From Caulobacter sp. SL161 (GTDB lineage: Bacteria; Pseudomonadota; Alphaproteobacteria; Caulobacterales; Caulobacteraceae), in the NCBI RefSeq assembly GCF_026672375.1, contig NZ_JAPPRA010000001.1, positions 62,001-126,000 of the forward strand: 64,000 nucleotides of DNA. The letters are read 5' to 3'. This document shows, in pieces, positions 9,388-18,156 of the stretch. The notes under the pieces are model-generated. The model was not told the origin of the DNA and ran no database searches. It saw only the letters and a list, made by a program, of their open reading frames with translations. Position numbers and translations under genes: made by a program. Numbering within the stretch: position 1 is the stretch's first letter; the number at the start of each line of letters is the position of its first letter.

Positions 9388-9782
9388 TTCTGCGTCCCTT
9401 TCGAGGGTTGGAACGCGGCGATGGCGAGCCAGATCGTGGCCGCCGTCGGCAGAAACACGCCCGGGAAATCACGCGCCAGCAGCGGCCAGGGCGCGCCTGC
9501 GCCGCAGAAGGGCGTGACCAGATGGATCATCGCGTGAAGCCCCTGGAAGGTCGCGGCGACCACCACCGCGCCAGCATGGCGGCGAAGGTTCCAGGCGCCC
9601 AGAGCCGTGGCGACGCCGCAGGCCAGATAGGCCGCGCCGACATCCCTAACGAAATGATCGTTGAACGGGCCGGTTAGAACCACGCCCGGCACGGCCAGAT
9701 ACCAAGGGTAGGGCGCGGCGAGCATCACCACGCCATTTCCCAGGAAAACGACCGTCAACCCTATCGCGAAACTGCGTCTCAT
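9384..9782 (-). CDS. Conserved membrane protein of the ECF41 operon
   Basis: A 132-aa inner membrane protein with four hydrophobic segments (FAIGLTVVFLGNGVVMLAAPY, VGAAYLACGVATALGAWNL, AVVVAATFQGLHAMIHLV, FLPTAATIWLAIAAF). It starts at ATG 9782 with GGAGGC upstream and opens the three-gene operon ahead of the CMD-like and ECF41 genes, 4-nt overlap. The His in the third segment (LHAMIHLV) and the GNG/GAGAP loops recall small DUF-type membrane proteins near redox genes, but I do not recognise the family. Confidence 0.8.
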   Translation of the reverse strand: MRRSFAIGLTVVFLGNGVVMLAAPYPWYLAVPGVVLTGPFNDHFVRDVGAAYLACGVATALGAWNLRRHAGAVVVAATFQGLHAMIHLVTPFCGAGAPWPLLARDFPGVFLPTAATIWLAIAAFQPSKGTQK

Positions 9783-9811
9783 CACCGTGCCTCCAGCCGA
9801 TATGGGATACA

Positions 9812-9838
9812 GACGACGACGGGGCGATCGATGTGACA
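9812..9838 (-). promoter_or_regulatory. ECF41 promoter TGTCACA-N16-CGTC
   Basis: On the minus strand TGTCACA (9838-9832), exactly 16 bases, then CGTC (9815-9812), about 30 nt before the first gene of the operon. This is the published consensus of ECF41 sigma factors and implies autoregulation by the sigma factor encoded at the operon's end. Confidence 0.85.
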
Positions 9839-10010
9839 CGGCGGACGAAGATTTCCTGGGGCGGACCGTTAAGCCTGTTGAATCAACGGCGACTTGCCTT
9901 CGCGCCTGTGGACGACTAGGTTCCGCGCCCGTTCTTTCACACCGTCGACCTACCGCTCCGCCGCCGGACTTTCCGGCGGGCGTCGACGGCTTCTTGAGGA
10001 TAGCCCGCCC

Positions 10011-10811
10011 GTGCCTACGCCCTCCGCCCTGCTGAACGTGATGATCGAAGCGGCTCGGAAGGCCGCCCGTGGCTTGGCTCGTGACTTCGGCGAAGTCACC
10101 GAACTGCAGGTCTCCAAGAAGGGCGCGGCGGACTTTGTCACCAACGCCGACATCAAGGCCGAACAGACCCTGTTCGAGCTGCTGACCAAAGCGCGTCCGG
10201 GCTATGGCTTCCTCGGCGAAGAGCGCGGGATGGTCGAAGGCACCGACAAGACCCACACCTGGATCGTCGACCCGCTGGACGGCACCACCAACTTCATGCA
10301 CGCCATCCCGCACTTTGCAGTGAACATCGCCTTGCAGCGCGAAGGCGAGGGGATCGTCGCCGGCGTCACCTACAACCCGATCACCAACGACCTGTTCTGG
10401 GTCGAGAAAGGCAAGGGCGCGTTCCTCGGCGCCGAAAAGCGCCTGCGCGTCGCCGCCCGCCGTCACCTGGACGAGGCGATCCTCGCCACCGGCGTGCCGT
10501 TCGCCGGCAAGCCCGGCCACGGTCAGTTCCTGAAGGAGCTGCACCAGGTCAGCCAGAAGGTCGCGGGCGTCCGTCGCTTCGGCGCGGCTTCGCTGGACCT
10601 GGCCTGGGTCGCCGCTGGCCGCTTCGACGCCTTCTGGGAACGGAACCTCAATAGCTGGGACGTCGCAGCCGGCGTGCTGATGATCCAGGAGTCGGGCGGC
10701 AAGATCACCACGATTGACGAAAACGATCACGACGTCGTGCAGGGCAAGTCGATCCTGGCCAGCAACCAGGACCTCCACCCGCAGATCCTGGAGCGTCTGC
10801 GGGCGGCTTAA
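10011..10811 (+). CDS. suhB: Inositol monophosphatase family protein (SuhB)
   Basis: A 266-aa lithium-sensitive phosphatase of the IMPase superfamily. Metal-binding motifs: GEER (FLGEERGM, about 70), DPLDGTTNF (about 88-96) and WDVAAG (about 218-223). It hydrolyses inositol-1-phosphate and related monophosphates; in E. coli SuhB also binds RNA polymerase. The start is uncertain: a GTG at 10011 keeps the conserved SALLNVMIEAARKA, with GAGGA ten bases upstream; an in-frame start further upstream lacks this support. A palindromic repeat follows. Confidence 0.93.
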   Translation: MPTPSALLNVMIEAARKAARGLARDFGEVTELQVSKKGAADFVTNADIKAEQTLFELLTKARPGYGFLGEERGMVEGTDKTHTWIVDPLDGTTNFMHAIPHFAVNIALQREGEGIVAGVTYNPITNDLFWVEKGKGAFLGAEKRLRVAARRHLDEAILATGVPFAGKPGHGQFLKELHQVSQKVAGVRRFGAASLDLAWVAAGRFDAFWERNLNSWDVAAGVLMIQESGGKITTIDENDHDVVQGKSILASNQDLHPQILERLRAA

Positions 10812-10815
10812 AAAC

Positions 10816-10917
10816 CTGTCATCCCGGGCGAAGCGCAGCGCGGACCCGGGACCGCGCCAGGCGTACAGGGTCCGACGGTCCCGGCTCGGCGCGCTTCGCG
10901 CTTGGCCGGGATGACAG
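10816..10917. repeat. Imperfect palindromic repeat, copy 1
   Basis: A 102-nt element bounded by perfect 12-nt inverted arms CTGTCATCCCGG (10816) and CCGGGATGACAG (10906), with more internal pairing (GACCCGGGACC against GGTCCGACGGTCCCGG). A second copy sharing the ends and the CCCGGGACC core is at 47645-47742. REP-like dispersed element; no ORF. Confidence 0.75.
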
Positions 10918-10966
10918 TTTTCAAGGTCTAGCCAAACCGTCACATCCGCGCGCTAAATCGCGGTCC

Positions 10967-12037
10967 ATGACCCTGCTGACCCGTCGCGCCCTGACCACCG
11001 CCGCCCTCGCCGGCACGTTCCTGCCCGGCCTCGCCCGCGCTCAGAGCAAGAAGCCGATCGTCATCGGCCACCGCGGCTGCAGCGGCGAGCGGCCCGAACA
11101 CACCGCCCTGGCCTACGAGCGCGCCATCGAGCAGGGCGCGGATTTCATTGAGCCGGATCTCGTCCCGACCAAGGACGGACACTTGGTCGCCCGCCACGAG
11201 AACGAGATCGGCGGGACGACCGACATCGCCAGCCGTCCCGAGTTCGCCGCGCGCAAGGCCACCAAGACGATCGACGGCGAGCAGATCACCGGCTGGTTCA
11301 CCGAAGACTTCACGCTGGCCGAGCTGAAGACCCTGCGCGCCCGCGAACGCCTGCCGCAGTTGCGCCCGGCCAGCGCCGCCTTTGACGGTCAGGCCCTGAT
11401 CCCCACCTTCGAAGAAGTGTGGGCGATCGCCCAGGCGGGCTCCAAGCGGACGGGCCGCACGATCGGCGTCTATCCCGAGCTGAAGCACCCGACCTATTTC
11501 GCCGCGATCGGCCTGCCGACCGAGGCGCGCCTGGTGACCAAGCTGAAGGCGCTGGGCCTGAACTCGGCCACCGCCCCGGTGTTCGTGCAGTGCTTCGAAA
11601 TCGCTCCTCTGAAGCGACTGCGCGCCCTGACCTCGGCGCGCCTGGTGTTCCTGGTCGACGCGGAAGGCGGGCCGGCCGACCAGCCCGGCGTCAAGTACGC
11701 CGATCTGATCACCGCCCAGGGCCTGAAGGACGTCGCCGTCTATGCCGACGGCCTTGGTCCGAACTGGAAGCTCGTCGTGCCCCACGACGGTCAGGCTCTC
11801 GGCGCGCCGACCACCCTGGTCCGCGACGCGCACGCTGCCGGCCTGGCGGTGCACCCCTGGACCGTGCGCTCGGAGAACGCCTTCCTGCCGGCGAGCCTGC
11901 GCAAGGGCGACCCCGCCGCCCCCAGCTTCCTGGCCCAGCATGGCGACTCCGAAGCCGTGCTCAAGGCGCTCTATGCGGCAGGCGTCGACGGCGTGTTCAG
12001 CGACTTCCCGGCCCTGGCGGTCGCCGCGCGCGGCTGA
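10967..12037 (+). CDS. glpQ: Glycerophosphodiester phosphodiesterase
   Basis: A 356-aa periplasmic enzyme cleaving glycerophosphodiesters to glycerol-3-phosphate and alcohol. The N-terminus carries a twin-arginine-like signal (TRRALTTAALAG, cleavage after LARA). GDPD family motifs: VIGHRGCSGERPEHT (about 31-45), ADFIEPDLVPTKDG with the Glu/Asp metal ligands (about 60-73), RHENEIGGTTD (about 78), and VYPELKHP (about 167-174). C-terminal GVDGVFSDFP completes the barrel. Standalone gene behind the palindromic repeat. Confidence 0.93.
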   Translation: MTLLTRRALTTAALAGTFLPGLARAQSKKPIVIGHRGCSGERPEHTALAYERAIEQGADFIEPDLVPTKDGHLVARHENEIGGTTDIASRPEFAARKATKTIDGEQITGWFTEDFTLAELKTLRARERLPQLRPASAAFDGQALIPTFEEVWAIAQAGSKRTGRTIGVYPELKHPTYFAAIGLPTEARLVTKLKALGLNSATAPVFVQCFEIAPLKRLRALTSARLVFLVDAEGGPADQPGVKYADLITAQGLKDVAVYADGLGPNWKLVVPHDGQALGAPTTLVRDAHAAGLAVHPWTVRSENAFLPASLRKGDPAAPSFLAQHGDSEAVLKALYAAGVDGVFSDFPALAVAARG

Positions 12038-12124
12038 CGTCCGGCGGATCTCTCCGGGCTCTTGCGCAAGCCAGGCGCGCCGGTGCAGCGTGCGCCCGCT
12101 TTGAAGTCGCATGCGAGAAACGCC

Positions 12125-13426
12125 ATGAAGATCCGTCACGCCGCTTCTGCGGCCGCGCTTGCGGTCGCGCTTGTCTTTGGCGGGCCCACGCTGGCCTCAC
12201 CGGGATCGGATCTCTTGGACCGCATCGCCGTCGACTTCGTGCGCATGACGCTGGAGGCCGGCGAGCGCGAGCCCGGCTATGTCGACGCCTATTACGGTCC
12301 GCGCGAATGGCAGGATTCCGCCAAGCTGGCGCCGCGTCCGGTGTCGGTGCTGCGCAAGGAGGCCGACCGCCTGCAGATGCTGCTGGCCAAGGTCCCCGAC
12401 AAGGACCTGACCGCCGACCAGCGCCGCCGCAAGCTGTTTCTGCGCGGCCAACTGAAGGCGGCCCAGACGCGCCTGGCGATGATCGCCGGCGACAAGTTCA
12501 GCTTCGAAGACGAGGCTGAGGGCCTGTTCGGCGTGCGCCCGGTCCTGAAGCCCTTGAAGAGCTATGAACCGGTCCTGGCGCGTCTCGAAAAGATCGTCCC
12601 GGGAAAGGGTGATCTCGCCGCTCGGGTCGACGCCTTCCAGAACCGGTATGTGATCCCGACCGACAGGGTCGATGCGGTCATGAAGGCCGGCATCGCCGCG
12701 TGCAAGGCCAAGACGCAAGAGCACCTGAAGCTGCCGACGGGCGAGCGCTTTGACCTTGAGTTCGTCACCAAGAAGCCCTGGAGCGGCTACAACTGGTACA
12801 AGGGCGACGCCAAGAGTCTGATCCAAATCAACACCGACCTGCCGATCTATATCAGCCGCGCCTTGGACCTGGGCTGCCACGAGGGCTATCCCGGCCACCA
12901 CGTCCTGAACGCTCTGCTCGAGCAGAAGCTGACCAAGGAGAAGGGCTGGGTCGAGTTCAGCGTCTATCCGCTGTATTCGCCGCAGTCATTCATCGCCGAA
13001 GGCTCGGCCAATTTCGGCATCGAGCTGGCCTTCCCCGGCCAGAGCAAGACCGCCTTCGAGCGCGACAAACTCTATCCGCTGGCCGGCCTTGATCCGAAGA
13101 CGGCCGAGGCCTTTGACGCCCTGCAACAGGCCAAGGCCGCGTTATCGAGCAGCGGCAACACGGTCGCGGCCCTCTACCTGTCGGGCAAGATGACCAAGGA
13201 GCAGGCCGTCCAGGCGCTGATGAAATACAGCCTCTATTCGCGGGGCGGCGCCGAGAAGCGGGTCTCGTTCATCGAGACCTATCGCTCGTACGTCATCAAC
13301 TACAACATCGGTCAGGACATGGTCCGCGCGCACGTCCTTCGCGCCGGCAAGACCGACGACGCCCGCTGGAAAGCGATGGAGCGCCTGCTCAGCGAACCGA
13401 CGACGCCGGCGGATTTGGCGAGATAG
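12125..13426 (+). CDS. DUF885 family secreted peptidase-like protein
   Basis: A 433-aa secreted protein with signal peptide (MKIRHAASAAALAVALVFGGPTLAS). It belongs to DUF885: the hallmark HEGYPGHHV (about residues 259-267) carries a His-Glu-X-X-X-His zinc-type motif of predicted metallopeptidases, and SFIAEGSANFGIELAFP (about 285-300) supplies a further acidic pair. Substrates are unknown; homologues sit near peptidoglycan and lipid genes. Start at 12125 keeps the signal peptide; the frame is open 63 nt further upstream. Confidence 0.88.
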   Translation: MKIRHAASAAALAVALVFGGPTLASPGSDLLDRIAVDFVRMTLEAGEREPGYVDAYYGPREWQDSAKLAPRPVSVLRKEADRLQMLLAKVPDKDLTADQRRRKLFLRGQLKAAQTRLAMIAGDKFSFEDEAEGLFGVRPVLKPLKSYEPVLARLEKIVPGKGDLAARVDAFQNRYVIPTDRVDAVMKAGIAACKAKTQEHLKLPTGERFDLEFVTKKPWSGYNWYKGDAKSLIQINTDLPIYISRALDLGCHEGYPGHHVLNALLEQKLTKEKGWVEFSVYPLYSPQSFIAEGSANFGIELAFPGQSKTAFERDKLYPLAGLDPKTAEAFDALQQAKAALSSSGNTVAALYLSGKMTKEQAVQALMKYSLYSRGGAEKRVSFIETYRSYVINYNIGQDMVRAHVLRAGKTDDARWKAMERLLSEPTTPADLAR

Positions 13427-13452
13427 GCCTCGCAACAGCAAGAGGCATCGTA

Positions 13453-14580
13453 ATGACGTTCGACGCTCCGGCGCTGATCCTATCGTCCGCGACGGCGGCC
13501 ATCGGCCTTTTTGCGGCGGCGCAGCTGGGTCTGCGGCGCGACTGGCGGACCGCACCGGCGACAGCGCTGGCGATGTTCCTGCTACTGAGCGGTCTGTCGG
13601 GAATCGACCTGCTGTTGGACCGCACCGGGATCTATGCCGCCCATCCGTGGACGACCGGCATTCTGTGGGCGCTGTCGCTGTTCCAGGGACCGTCAATCCT
13701 GGCCTATGTGCTGGCCATGACCGGCGAACCGGAGCGCTGGACGCTGGGCCGCGTCTGGCGGATCGCTTGGCCGGCCGGGGTCGCGGCTTTACTGGCGTCG
13801 CCGTTCTTCCTGCTGCCGGCCCCGACGCGACTGGCGGTCTACAGTGGCGCCGGGGTGGGGACGGACGTGCTGGCCGGCGTGCTCCAACTCGTCTTCGTCG
13901 CGCTGTTCCTGGGGGTCACCCTGGGTTACCTGGCCGCCGCCCTGATGGTGCTCAGCCAGCACGTGCGGCGCGTGCGGGACCTTTTCTCGAACCTGGAGAA
14001 TCGGACGCTGAGCTGGCTGCGAGCGCTGGTGCTGCTGATGCTGACAGCTTGGGCCTGGGGCGCGGTCAAGTCCGTGCTGGCGATCGGAGCGAATGCTTCC
14101 TGGCTGGACGTCGCCGCCGCCGCCGTCGAACTGGGCTGGACCGCCGCCATCGGCCTCTTCGGCCTGTCGCAGAAGCCGATCTATAGCCAGGAAACTGAGA
14201 CACCCAACGTCCTGCCACCGGCCGAGAAGTACGCCCGCTCGGCGCTACCCGAGGCCCGCCAGGTCGAGATCGCGACCAGGCTGGAGCAGGCCATGCGCGC
14301 CGAGCATCTGTATCGCGATCCGCTGCTATCGCTGAGCGCCCTGGCCGGCCGCGTGGCGATCACGCCCAACCACCTGTCCCAGACTCTGAACGATCACCTG
14401 GGCCAGAGCTTCTTCGACTACGTCAATCGCTGGCGGGTCGAAGAAGCGGTGGGGCGGATCAAGGCCTCGGACGAACCGATCCTGGCCATCGCCTACGACG
14501 TGGGCTTCAACTCGCGCTCCACCTTCAACGCCGCCGTCAAGAAGCACGCCGGACAGCCGCCCAGCGCCTTCCGGCCCTGA
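13453..14580 (+). CDS. Membrane-anchored AraC family regulator
   Basis: A 375-aa protein: N-terminal half with about seven hydrophobic helices (for example ALILSSATAAIGLFAAAQLG, LAMFLLLSGLSGIDLLL, AWPAGVAALLASPFFLL, LVFVALFLGVTLGYLAAAL, LRALVLLMLTAWAWGAV, AAVELGWTAAIGLFGLS), then an AraC double helix-turn-helix (about 275-372; LSALAGRVAITPNHLSQTLN, FDYVNRWRVEEAVGRI, DEPILAIAYDVGFNSRSTFN). This one-component form senses at or in the membrane and binds DNA. The adjacent mipA-like porin gene downstream is the likely target. Confidence 0.9.
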   Translation: MTFDAPALILSSATAAIGLFAAAQLGLRRDWRTAPATALAMFLLLSGLSGIDLLLDRTGIYAAHPWTTGILWALSLFQGPSILAYVLAMTGEPERWTLGRVWRIAWPAGVAALLASPFFLLPAPTRLAVYSGAGVGTDVLAGVLQLVFVALFLGVTLGYLAAALMVLSQHVRRVRDLFSNLENRTLSWLRALVLLMLTAWAWGAVKSVLAIGANASWLDVAAAAVELGWTAAIGLFGLSQKPIYSQETETPNVLPPAEKYARSALPEARQVEIATRLEQAMRAEHLYRDPLLSLSALAGRVAITPNHLSQTLNDHLGQSFFDYVNRWRVEEAVGRIKASDEPILAIAYDVGFNSRSTFNAAVKKHAGQPPSAFRP

Positions 14581-14601
14581 TCGCGCGACGTCCGAACCGT
14601 C

Positions 14602-14630
14602 AGGCTCGGAAGCGCTGAGGCTTCGAGCCT
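14602..14630. other. Stem-loop between araC-type and mipA genes
   Basis: AGGCTCGGAAGC, loop GCTGA, GGCTTCGAGCCT: an 11-bp stem with one bulge, flanked by GTCCG/CGGAC arms. No T-tract follows, so it is either an operator, a 5'-leader structure of mipA, or a weak terminator. Confidence 0.4.
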
Positions 14631-14702
14631 ACCCGTCCGGACGACGGCGAGCGGCCGCCCCTTCATGACCGTGACTGTCCTGCTCATTGCACGAGAACAG
14701 TC

Positions 14703-15485
14703 ATGATCCGCTATTTCGCTATCGCCGCCTGCGCCCTGGTCCTCACGCCCTTCGCGGCGCGGGCTCAGGAGGCCGAACAGCCGCCCGAACGCCTCTTCCT
14801 GCTGGGGGCCGGCGTCTATGCAACCACCAACCCCTACGCCTCCGCCAAGAAGAAGACCCAGACCGGCGCGCTGCCGCTGTTCGTCTATCAGACGCAGCGG
14901 TTTACCGCCGACCTGTCGGGCTTGGCGGTCACCGCTTGGAGTAGCGATCATTTCAAGCTGGAAGGTCGGGTCGCGCCGCGCTTCCAACTGGTCGATCCCA
15001 AGGACACGCGAGACTTTTCCTTCCTACAACGCGACGCTGGCGTTGATCTGGGCGGGCGGCTCAGCGCCGCCGCGGGCCCCGCCACGCTGAGTTTGGAATA
15101 TCTGCGCGATGTCACTGACCAGGCCAAGGGTCAGGAGGTCAACCTGGATCTCGCCTTGTCGGCCAGCCCGCTGGAAAAGCTATCGGTCGATGTCGTCGCC
15201 GGCGTTTCTTGGAAGGACGAGAAGCTCGCCACCTGGCTCTACGGCCTGCGCGAGACGGAAGTCGGCAAGCTACGCGCCTTCGAGTACGGCCGCACAGCCA
15301 GGGCCGCGTCGGGTGGTGTGTTGGTCCCCTCGCTGGGCGTCCAGGCCCGCTACCAAGTCACCGACCGCCTCTTCGTGATCGCCGCCGCCGAGGTCGAACT
15401 GTTCGACAACGACATCACCGATAGCCCGCTGATAGCCAAGGACCATGCCAGCAGCGGCTTTGTCTCTGTGGTCCGTCGGTTCTAG
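14703..15485 (+). CDS. MipA/OmpV family outer membrane protein
   Basis: Outer-membrane beta-barrel (260 aa) with signal peptide (MIRYFAIAACALVLTPFAARAQ, cut near 22). Features of MipA/OmpV: LLGAGVYATTNPYASAKK near the start, PLFVYQTQRFTADLSG (about 57-72), and the C-terminal strand ends FVSVVRRF with a terminal Phe, the outer-membrane insertion signal. MipA scaffolds murein hydrolases in E. coli, while OmpV-type proteins are stress-related porins; either is possible. It follows the membrane-bound AraC gene after a stem-loop region, suggesting control by it. Confidence 0.85.
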   Translation: MIRYFAIAACALVLTPFAARAQEAEQPPERLFLLGAGVYATTNPYASAKKKTQTGALPLFVYQTQRFTADLSGLAVTAWSSDHFKLEGRVAPRFQLVDPKDTRDFSFLQRDAGVDLGGRLSAAAGPATLSLEYLRDVTDQAKGQEVNLDLALSASPLEKLSVDVVAGVSWKDEKLATWLYGLRETEVGKLRAFEYGRTARAASGGVLVPSLGVQARYQVTDRLFVIAAAEVELFDNDITDSPLIAKDHASSGFVSVVRRF

Positions 15486-15495
15486 GGCCAACGCC

Positions 15496-16302
15496 ATGCG
15501 ATCGCCCTTCGTACCGATGTACTTTCCCGCCCGCTTCGCCGGGCCTGCGACCCTCGCGTGGGACAGCTTCAAAATTCTTCTGATCTGGGCTGCGGCGACG
15601 GGGCCGATGGCCATCCTCGCATGGGGCGTCGCACCGCAACTGATCAGACCCGACGACCCAATGCCTGGCTTGGTCTTCTGGCGATGGGTTGTCGCCGGAA
15701 TGGTCTGGCAGCTGGTCCTGTCGCTGCTCATCCTAAAGCTGGAGGGCGTCCCATTCCGCCCTTACGCCTTGGCTCGGCGGCTTTGGCTGACAAGCCCGAT
15801 CTGGCGACCGAGCGGAAAGCCGATGGTGCTGGCCTTCCTGTTGGTCCCAGCCTTCGTCGCGCTGGGCTTCGTCGGCGATGATCTGGTGACGCGCCTCTTC
15901 CAGGCCACGCCGATCGGGCTGCATCTGCTGGAGATGGCCCCAGCCTACGCCGACATAAGGACCCTTGATGTTCCGGCCGCGAGCGGTCGTTGGGATATCT
16001 TGGGTTTGGCGCTCGTCTCAAGCCTCTTCAACTACCTGCTCGGCGAGGCGCTGCTCTTCCACGGGGTGCTGCTGCCGCGCATGGAGAAGGCTTGGGGGCG
16101 ATGGGCCTGGCTCGGCAACGGCCTCCTCTTCGCCGCCTACCACGCCCACAAGTTCTGGCTGATGCCGGGCCTTGTCATCAGTTGCCTGTGTTACAGCCTT
16201 CCCGCCCAGGCTTTCCGGAGCAACTGGCTAGCCGTGCTCATCCACGGACTCGAGGGTGTTATCTTGATCGTCGCGGTCACGGCGGTGATCCTTCAACCGT
16301 GA
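15496..16302 (+). CDS. CPBP-like intramembrane protein, altered motif
   Basis: A 268-aa multi-pass protein resembling CPBP/Abi intramembrane metalloproteases. The three motifs are present but altered: motif 1 is LLGEALLFHGVLLPRM (normally EExxxR; here the first Glu is Gly and the Arg is His), motif 2 LFAAYHAHKF keeps the histidine, motif 3 VLIHGLEG keeps a histidine. Six or so hydrophobic segments surround them. Activity is therefore doubtful. It starts at ATG 15496, 10 nt after mipA, and may be co-transcribed. It ends 3 nt before the convergent ABC transporter gene. Confidence 0.72.
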   Translation: MRSPFVPMYFPARFAGPATLAWDSFKILLIWAAATGPMAILAWGVAPQLIRPDDPMPGLVFWRWVVAGMVWQLVLSLLILKLEGVPFRPYALARRLWLTSPIWRPSGKPMVLAFLLVPAFVALGFVGDDLVTRLFQATPIGLHLLEMAPAYADIRTLDVPAASGRWDILGLALVSSLFNYLLGEALLFHGVLLPRMEKAWGRWAWLGNGLLFAAYHAHKFWLMPGLVISCLCYSLPAQAFRSNWLAVLIHGLEGVILIVAVTAVILQP

Positions 16303-16305
16303 CCC

Positions 16306-18156
16306 TTAAGCCGCCTCGACCCCGAACTGCAGGCGGGCCAGGCGGGCGTACAGGCCGCCCTTGGCGAAGAGTTCGGCGTGCGCGCCCTGCTCGACGACGC
16401 GGCCCTCTTCCATGACCACGATGCGGTCGGCCTTGAGCACGGTGGCCAGGCGGTGGGCGATGACCAGGGTCGTGCGGCCCTCCATGGCCGTGGCCAGGGC
16501 CTGCTGAACCAGTTGTTCGCTCTCGGCGTCGAGGGCGCTGGTGGCCTCGTCCAGCAAGAGGATCGGGGCCTCGCGCACCAGGGCGCGGGCGATGGCCAGG
16601 CGCTGGCGCTGGCCGCCCGACAAGGTCTTGGCGCGCTCGCCCACGGGCGTGTCGAAACCCTCGGGCAGGGCCGACAGGAAGCCGGTGGCCTGGGCCGCAT
16701 CGGCGGCGGCGCGGACCTGCTCGTCTGTCGCGTCGGGGCGGCCAAAGCGGATGTTGTCCATCGCCGACCCCGAGAACAGCGGCGAGTCTTGAGCCACCAG
16801 GGCCATGCGGGCGCGGACCTCGGCGGGTTCGGCGTCGCGCAGGTTCACGCCGTCCAGAAGGATGCAACCGCTCTGGGGGTCATAGAAGCGCAGGAGAAGC
16901 CGCAGGACGGTGCTCTTGCCCGCGCCTGAGGGACCGACCAGGGCCACGGTCTCACCGGGCTTCACCCGAAGATCAAAGCCGTTCAGAGCAGGTAGATCGG
17001 GCCGCCCAGGATAGGCGAAGACGACGTTCTCGAAGGCGATCTCGCCCTGGCCCGGAACCGGCAGGGTCTGGGGCTTCGGCGGCGCGGCGATGTCGGGCTT
17101 GGCGTTGAGCAGCTCGGAGATGCGGTCCATGGCGCCTGAGGCCTTCTGGACGTCGCCCCAGACCTCGCCCAAGGCGCCGATCGAACCGGCGGCCATCACC
17201 GCCAGCATGGCGAACTGGGCCAGGGTGCCGCCGGTCATCTCGCCGGCCAGCACCAGACGCGCGCCGGTCCAAAGCAGAAGCGTGATCCCGCCGAAGGCCA
17301 GGGTGATGACCATGGCGGTCATGGTGGCGCGCGTCGTGATCCGGCGGACCGAAGCCTTGTAGGCCGCCTCCACCGCCGCGCCGAACCGCCCCGACGAGGC
17401 CGACTCGCGCCCGAAGGCCTGCACGGTCTCCAGCGCATCCAGGCTCTCGCCGGCATAACCCACGGCGTCGGCGAACCTGTCCTGGGCGGTGACGGTCAGC
17501 TTGCGCACGCGGCGGCCGACCAGGAACATCGGCGCCAGGATCACCGGCACCATCAGCACGATGAAGCCCGCCAGCTTGGGCGAGACCACCGCCATGGCGG
17601 TCAGGCCGCCGATCAGGTTGAGGATGTTGCGCAGAGCGATCGAGATCGACGCCCCGACCAGCTGCTCAACCAGCGCCACGTCCGTCGTCAGCCGCGACAG
17701 AACCTCGCCCGTCCGCGTCTTCAGGAAATAGGGCTGATCCAGGCTCAGCGTGTGGCCATAGAGCTTGCGCCGAAGGTCGGCGACCACGCGCTCGCCCAGC
17801 CGGGTGATGAAGAAAAACCGCAGCGCCGTGGCCAAGGCCAGCACCAGGGCGACCGCGCCCAGGCCGACAAAGGCGCTGTTGATCGCCGCGTCCTGCCCCT
17901 TGGAAAAGCCGTGGTCGATCACGTTCTTGAACGCGTAGGTCAGGCCCAGGGTCGCGGCCGTCGAGAACAGCAGGAAGAAGCCGGCCGCCAGGCCGTCGCC
18001 CTTGTGGGCGATGACGAACGGCAGCAGGTGGGCCAGGGGACGGATGTCCTTGCGACGCGGCCGACGGGCCCCGGCCTCGGTCATGCCCTGGACCAGTTCG
18101 GCTCCCGCGCCGGGGCGACCTTCGACCTTCTGGTCGCCGCTGTTCGCGTCAGTCAT
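16306..18156 (-). CDS. Fused ABC transporter, MsbA/LipA-type exporter
   Basis: A 616-aa half-transporter: N-terminal six-helix membrane domain (about 50-340; LLPFVIAHKGDGLAAGFFLLF, AINSAFVGLGAVALVLALATAL and others) and C-terminal ATPase. ATPase motifs: Walker A GPSGAGKST (about 400), Q-loop in VAQDSPLF, signature LSGGQRQR, Walker B ILLLDEATSALD, H-loop VIAHRLAT. The type is that of MsbA-like lipid or drug exporters that work as homodimers; the substrate is not evident. Start at ATG 18156, three bases inside a TTG-initiated longer reading. It is convergent with the CPBP-like gene. Confidence 0.92.
   Translation of the reverse strand: MTDANSGDQKVEGRPGAGAELVQGMTEAGARRPRRKDIRPLAHLLPFVIAHKGDGLAAGFFLLFSTAATLGLTYAFKNVIDHGFSKGQDAAINSAFVGLGAVALVLALATALRFFFITRLGERVVADLRRKLYGHTLSLDQPYFLKTRTGEVLSRLTTDVALVEQLVGASISIALRNILNLIGGLTAMAVVSPKLAGFIVLMVPVILAPMFLVGRRVRKLTVTAQDRFADAVGYAGESLDALETVQAFGRESASSGRFGAAVEAAYKASVRRITTRATMTAMVITLAFGGITLLLWTGARLVLAGEMTGGTLAQFAMLAVMAAGSIGALGEVWGDVQKASGAMDRISELLNAKPDIAAPPKPQTLPVPGQGEIAFENVVFAYPGRPDLPALNGFDLRVKPGETVALVGPSGAGKSTVLRLLLRFYDPQSGCILLDGVNLRDAEPAEVRARMALVAQDSPLFSGSAMDNIRFGRPDATDEQVRAAADAAQATGFLSALPEGFDTPVGERAKTLSGGQRQRLAIARALVREAPILLLDEATSALDAESEQLVQQALATAMEGRTTLVIAHRLATVLKADRIVVMEEGRVVEQGAHAELFAKGGLYARLARLQFGVEAA

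Noticed and set aside
9384-10943. A 519-codon open frame on the minus strand through suhB
   Set aside because: Its lower part is the real 132-aa gene at 9384-9782; the rest lies antisense to suhB and reflects high GC with few stop codons.
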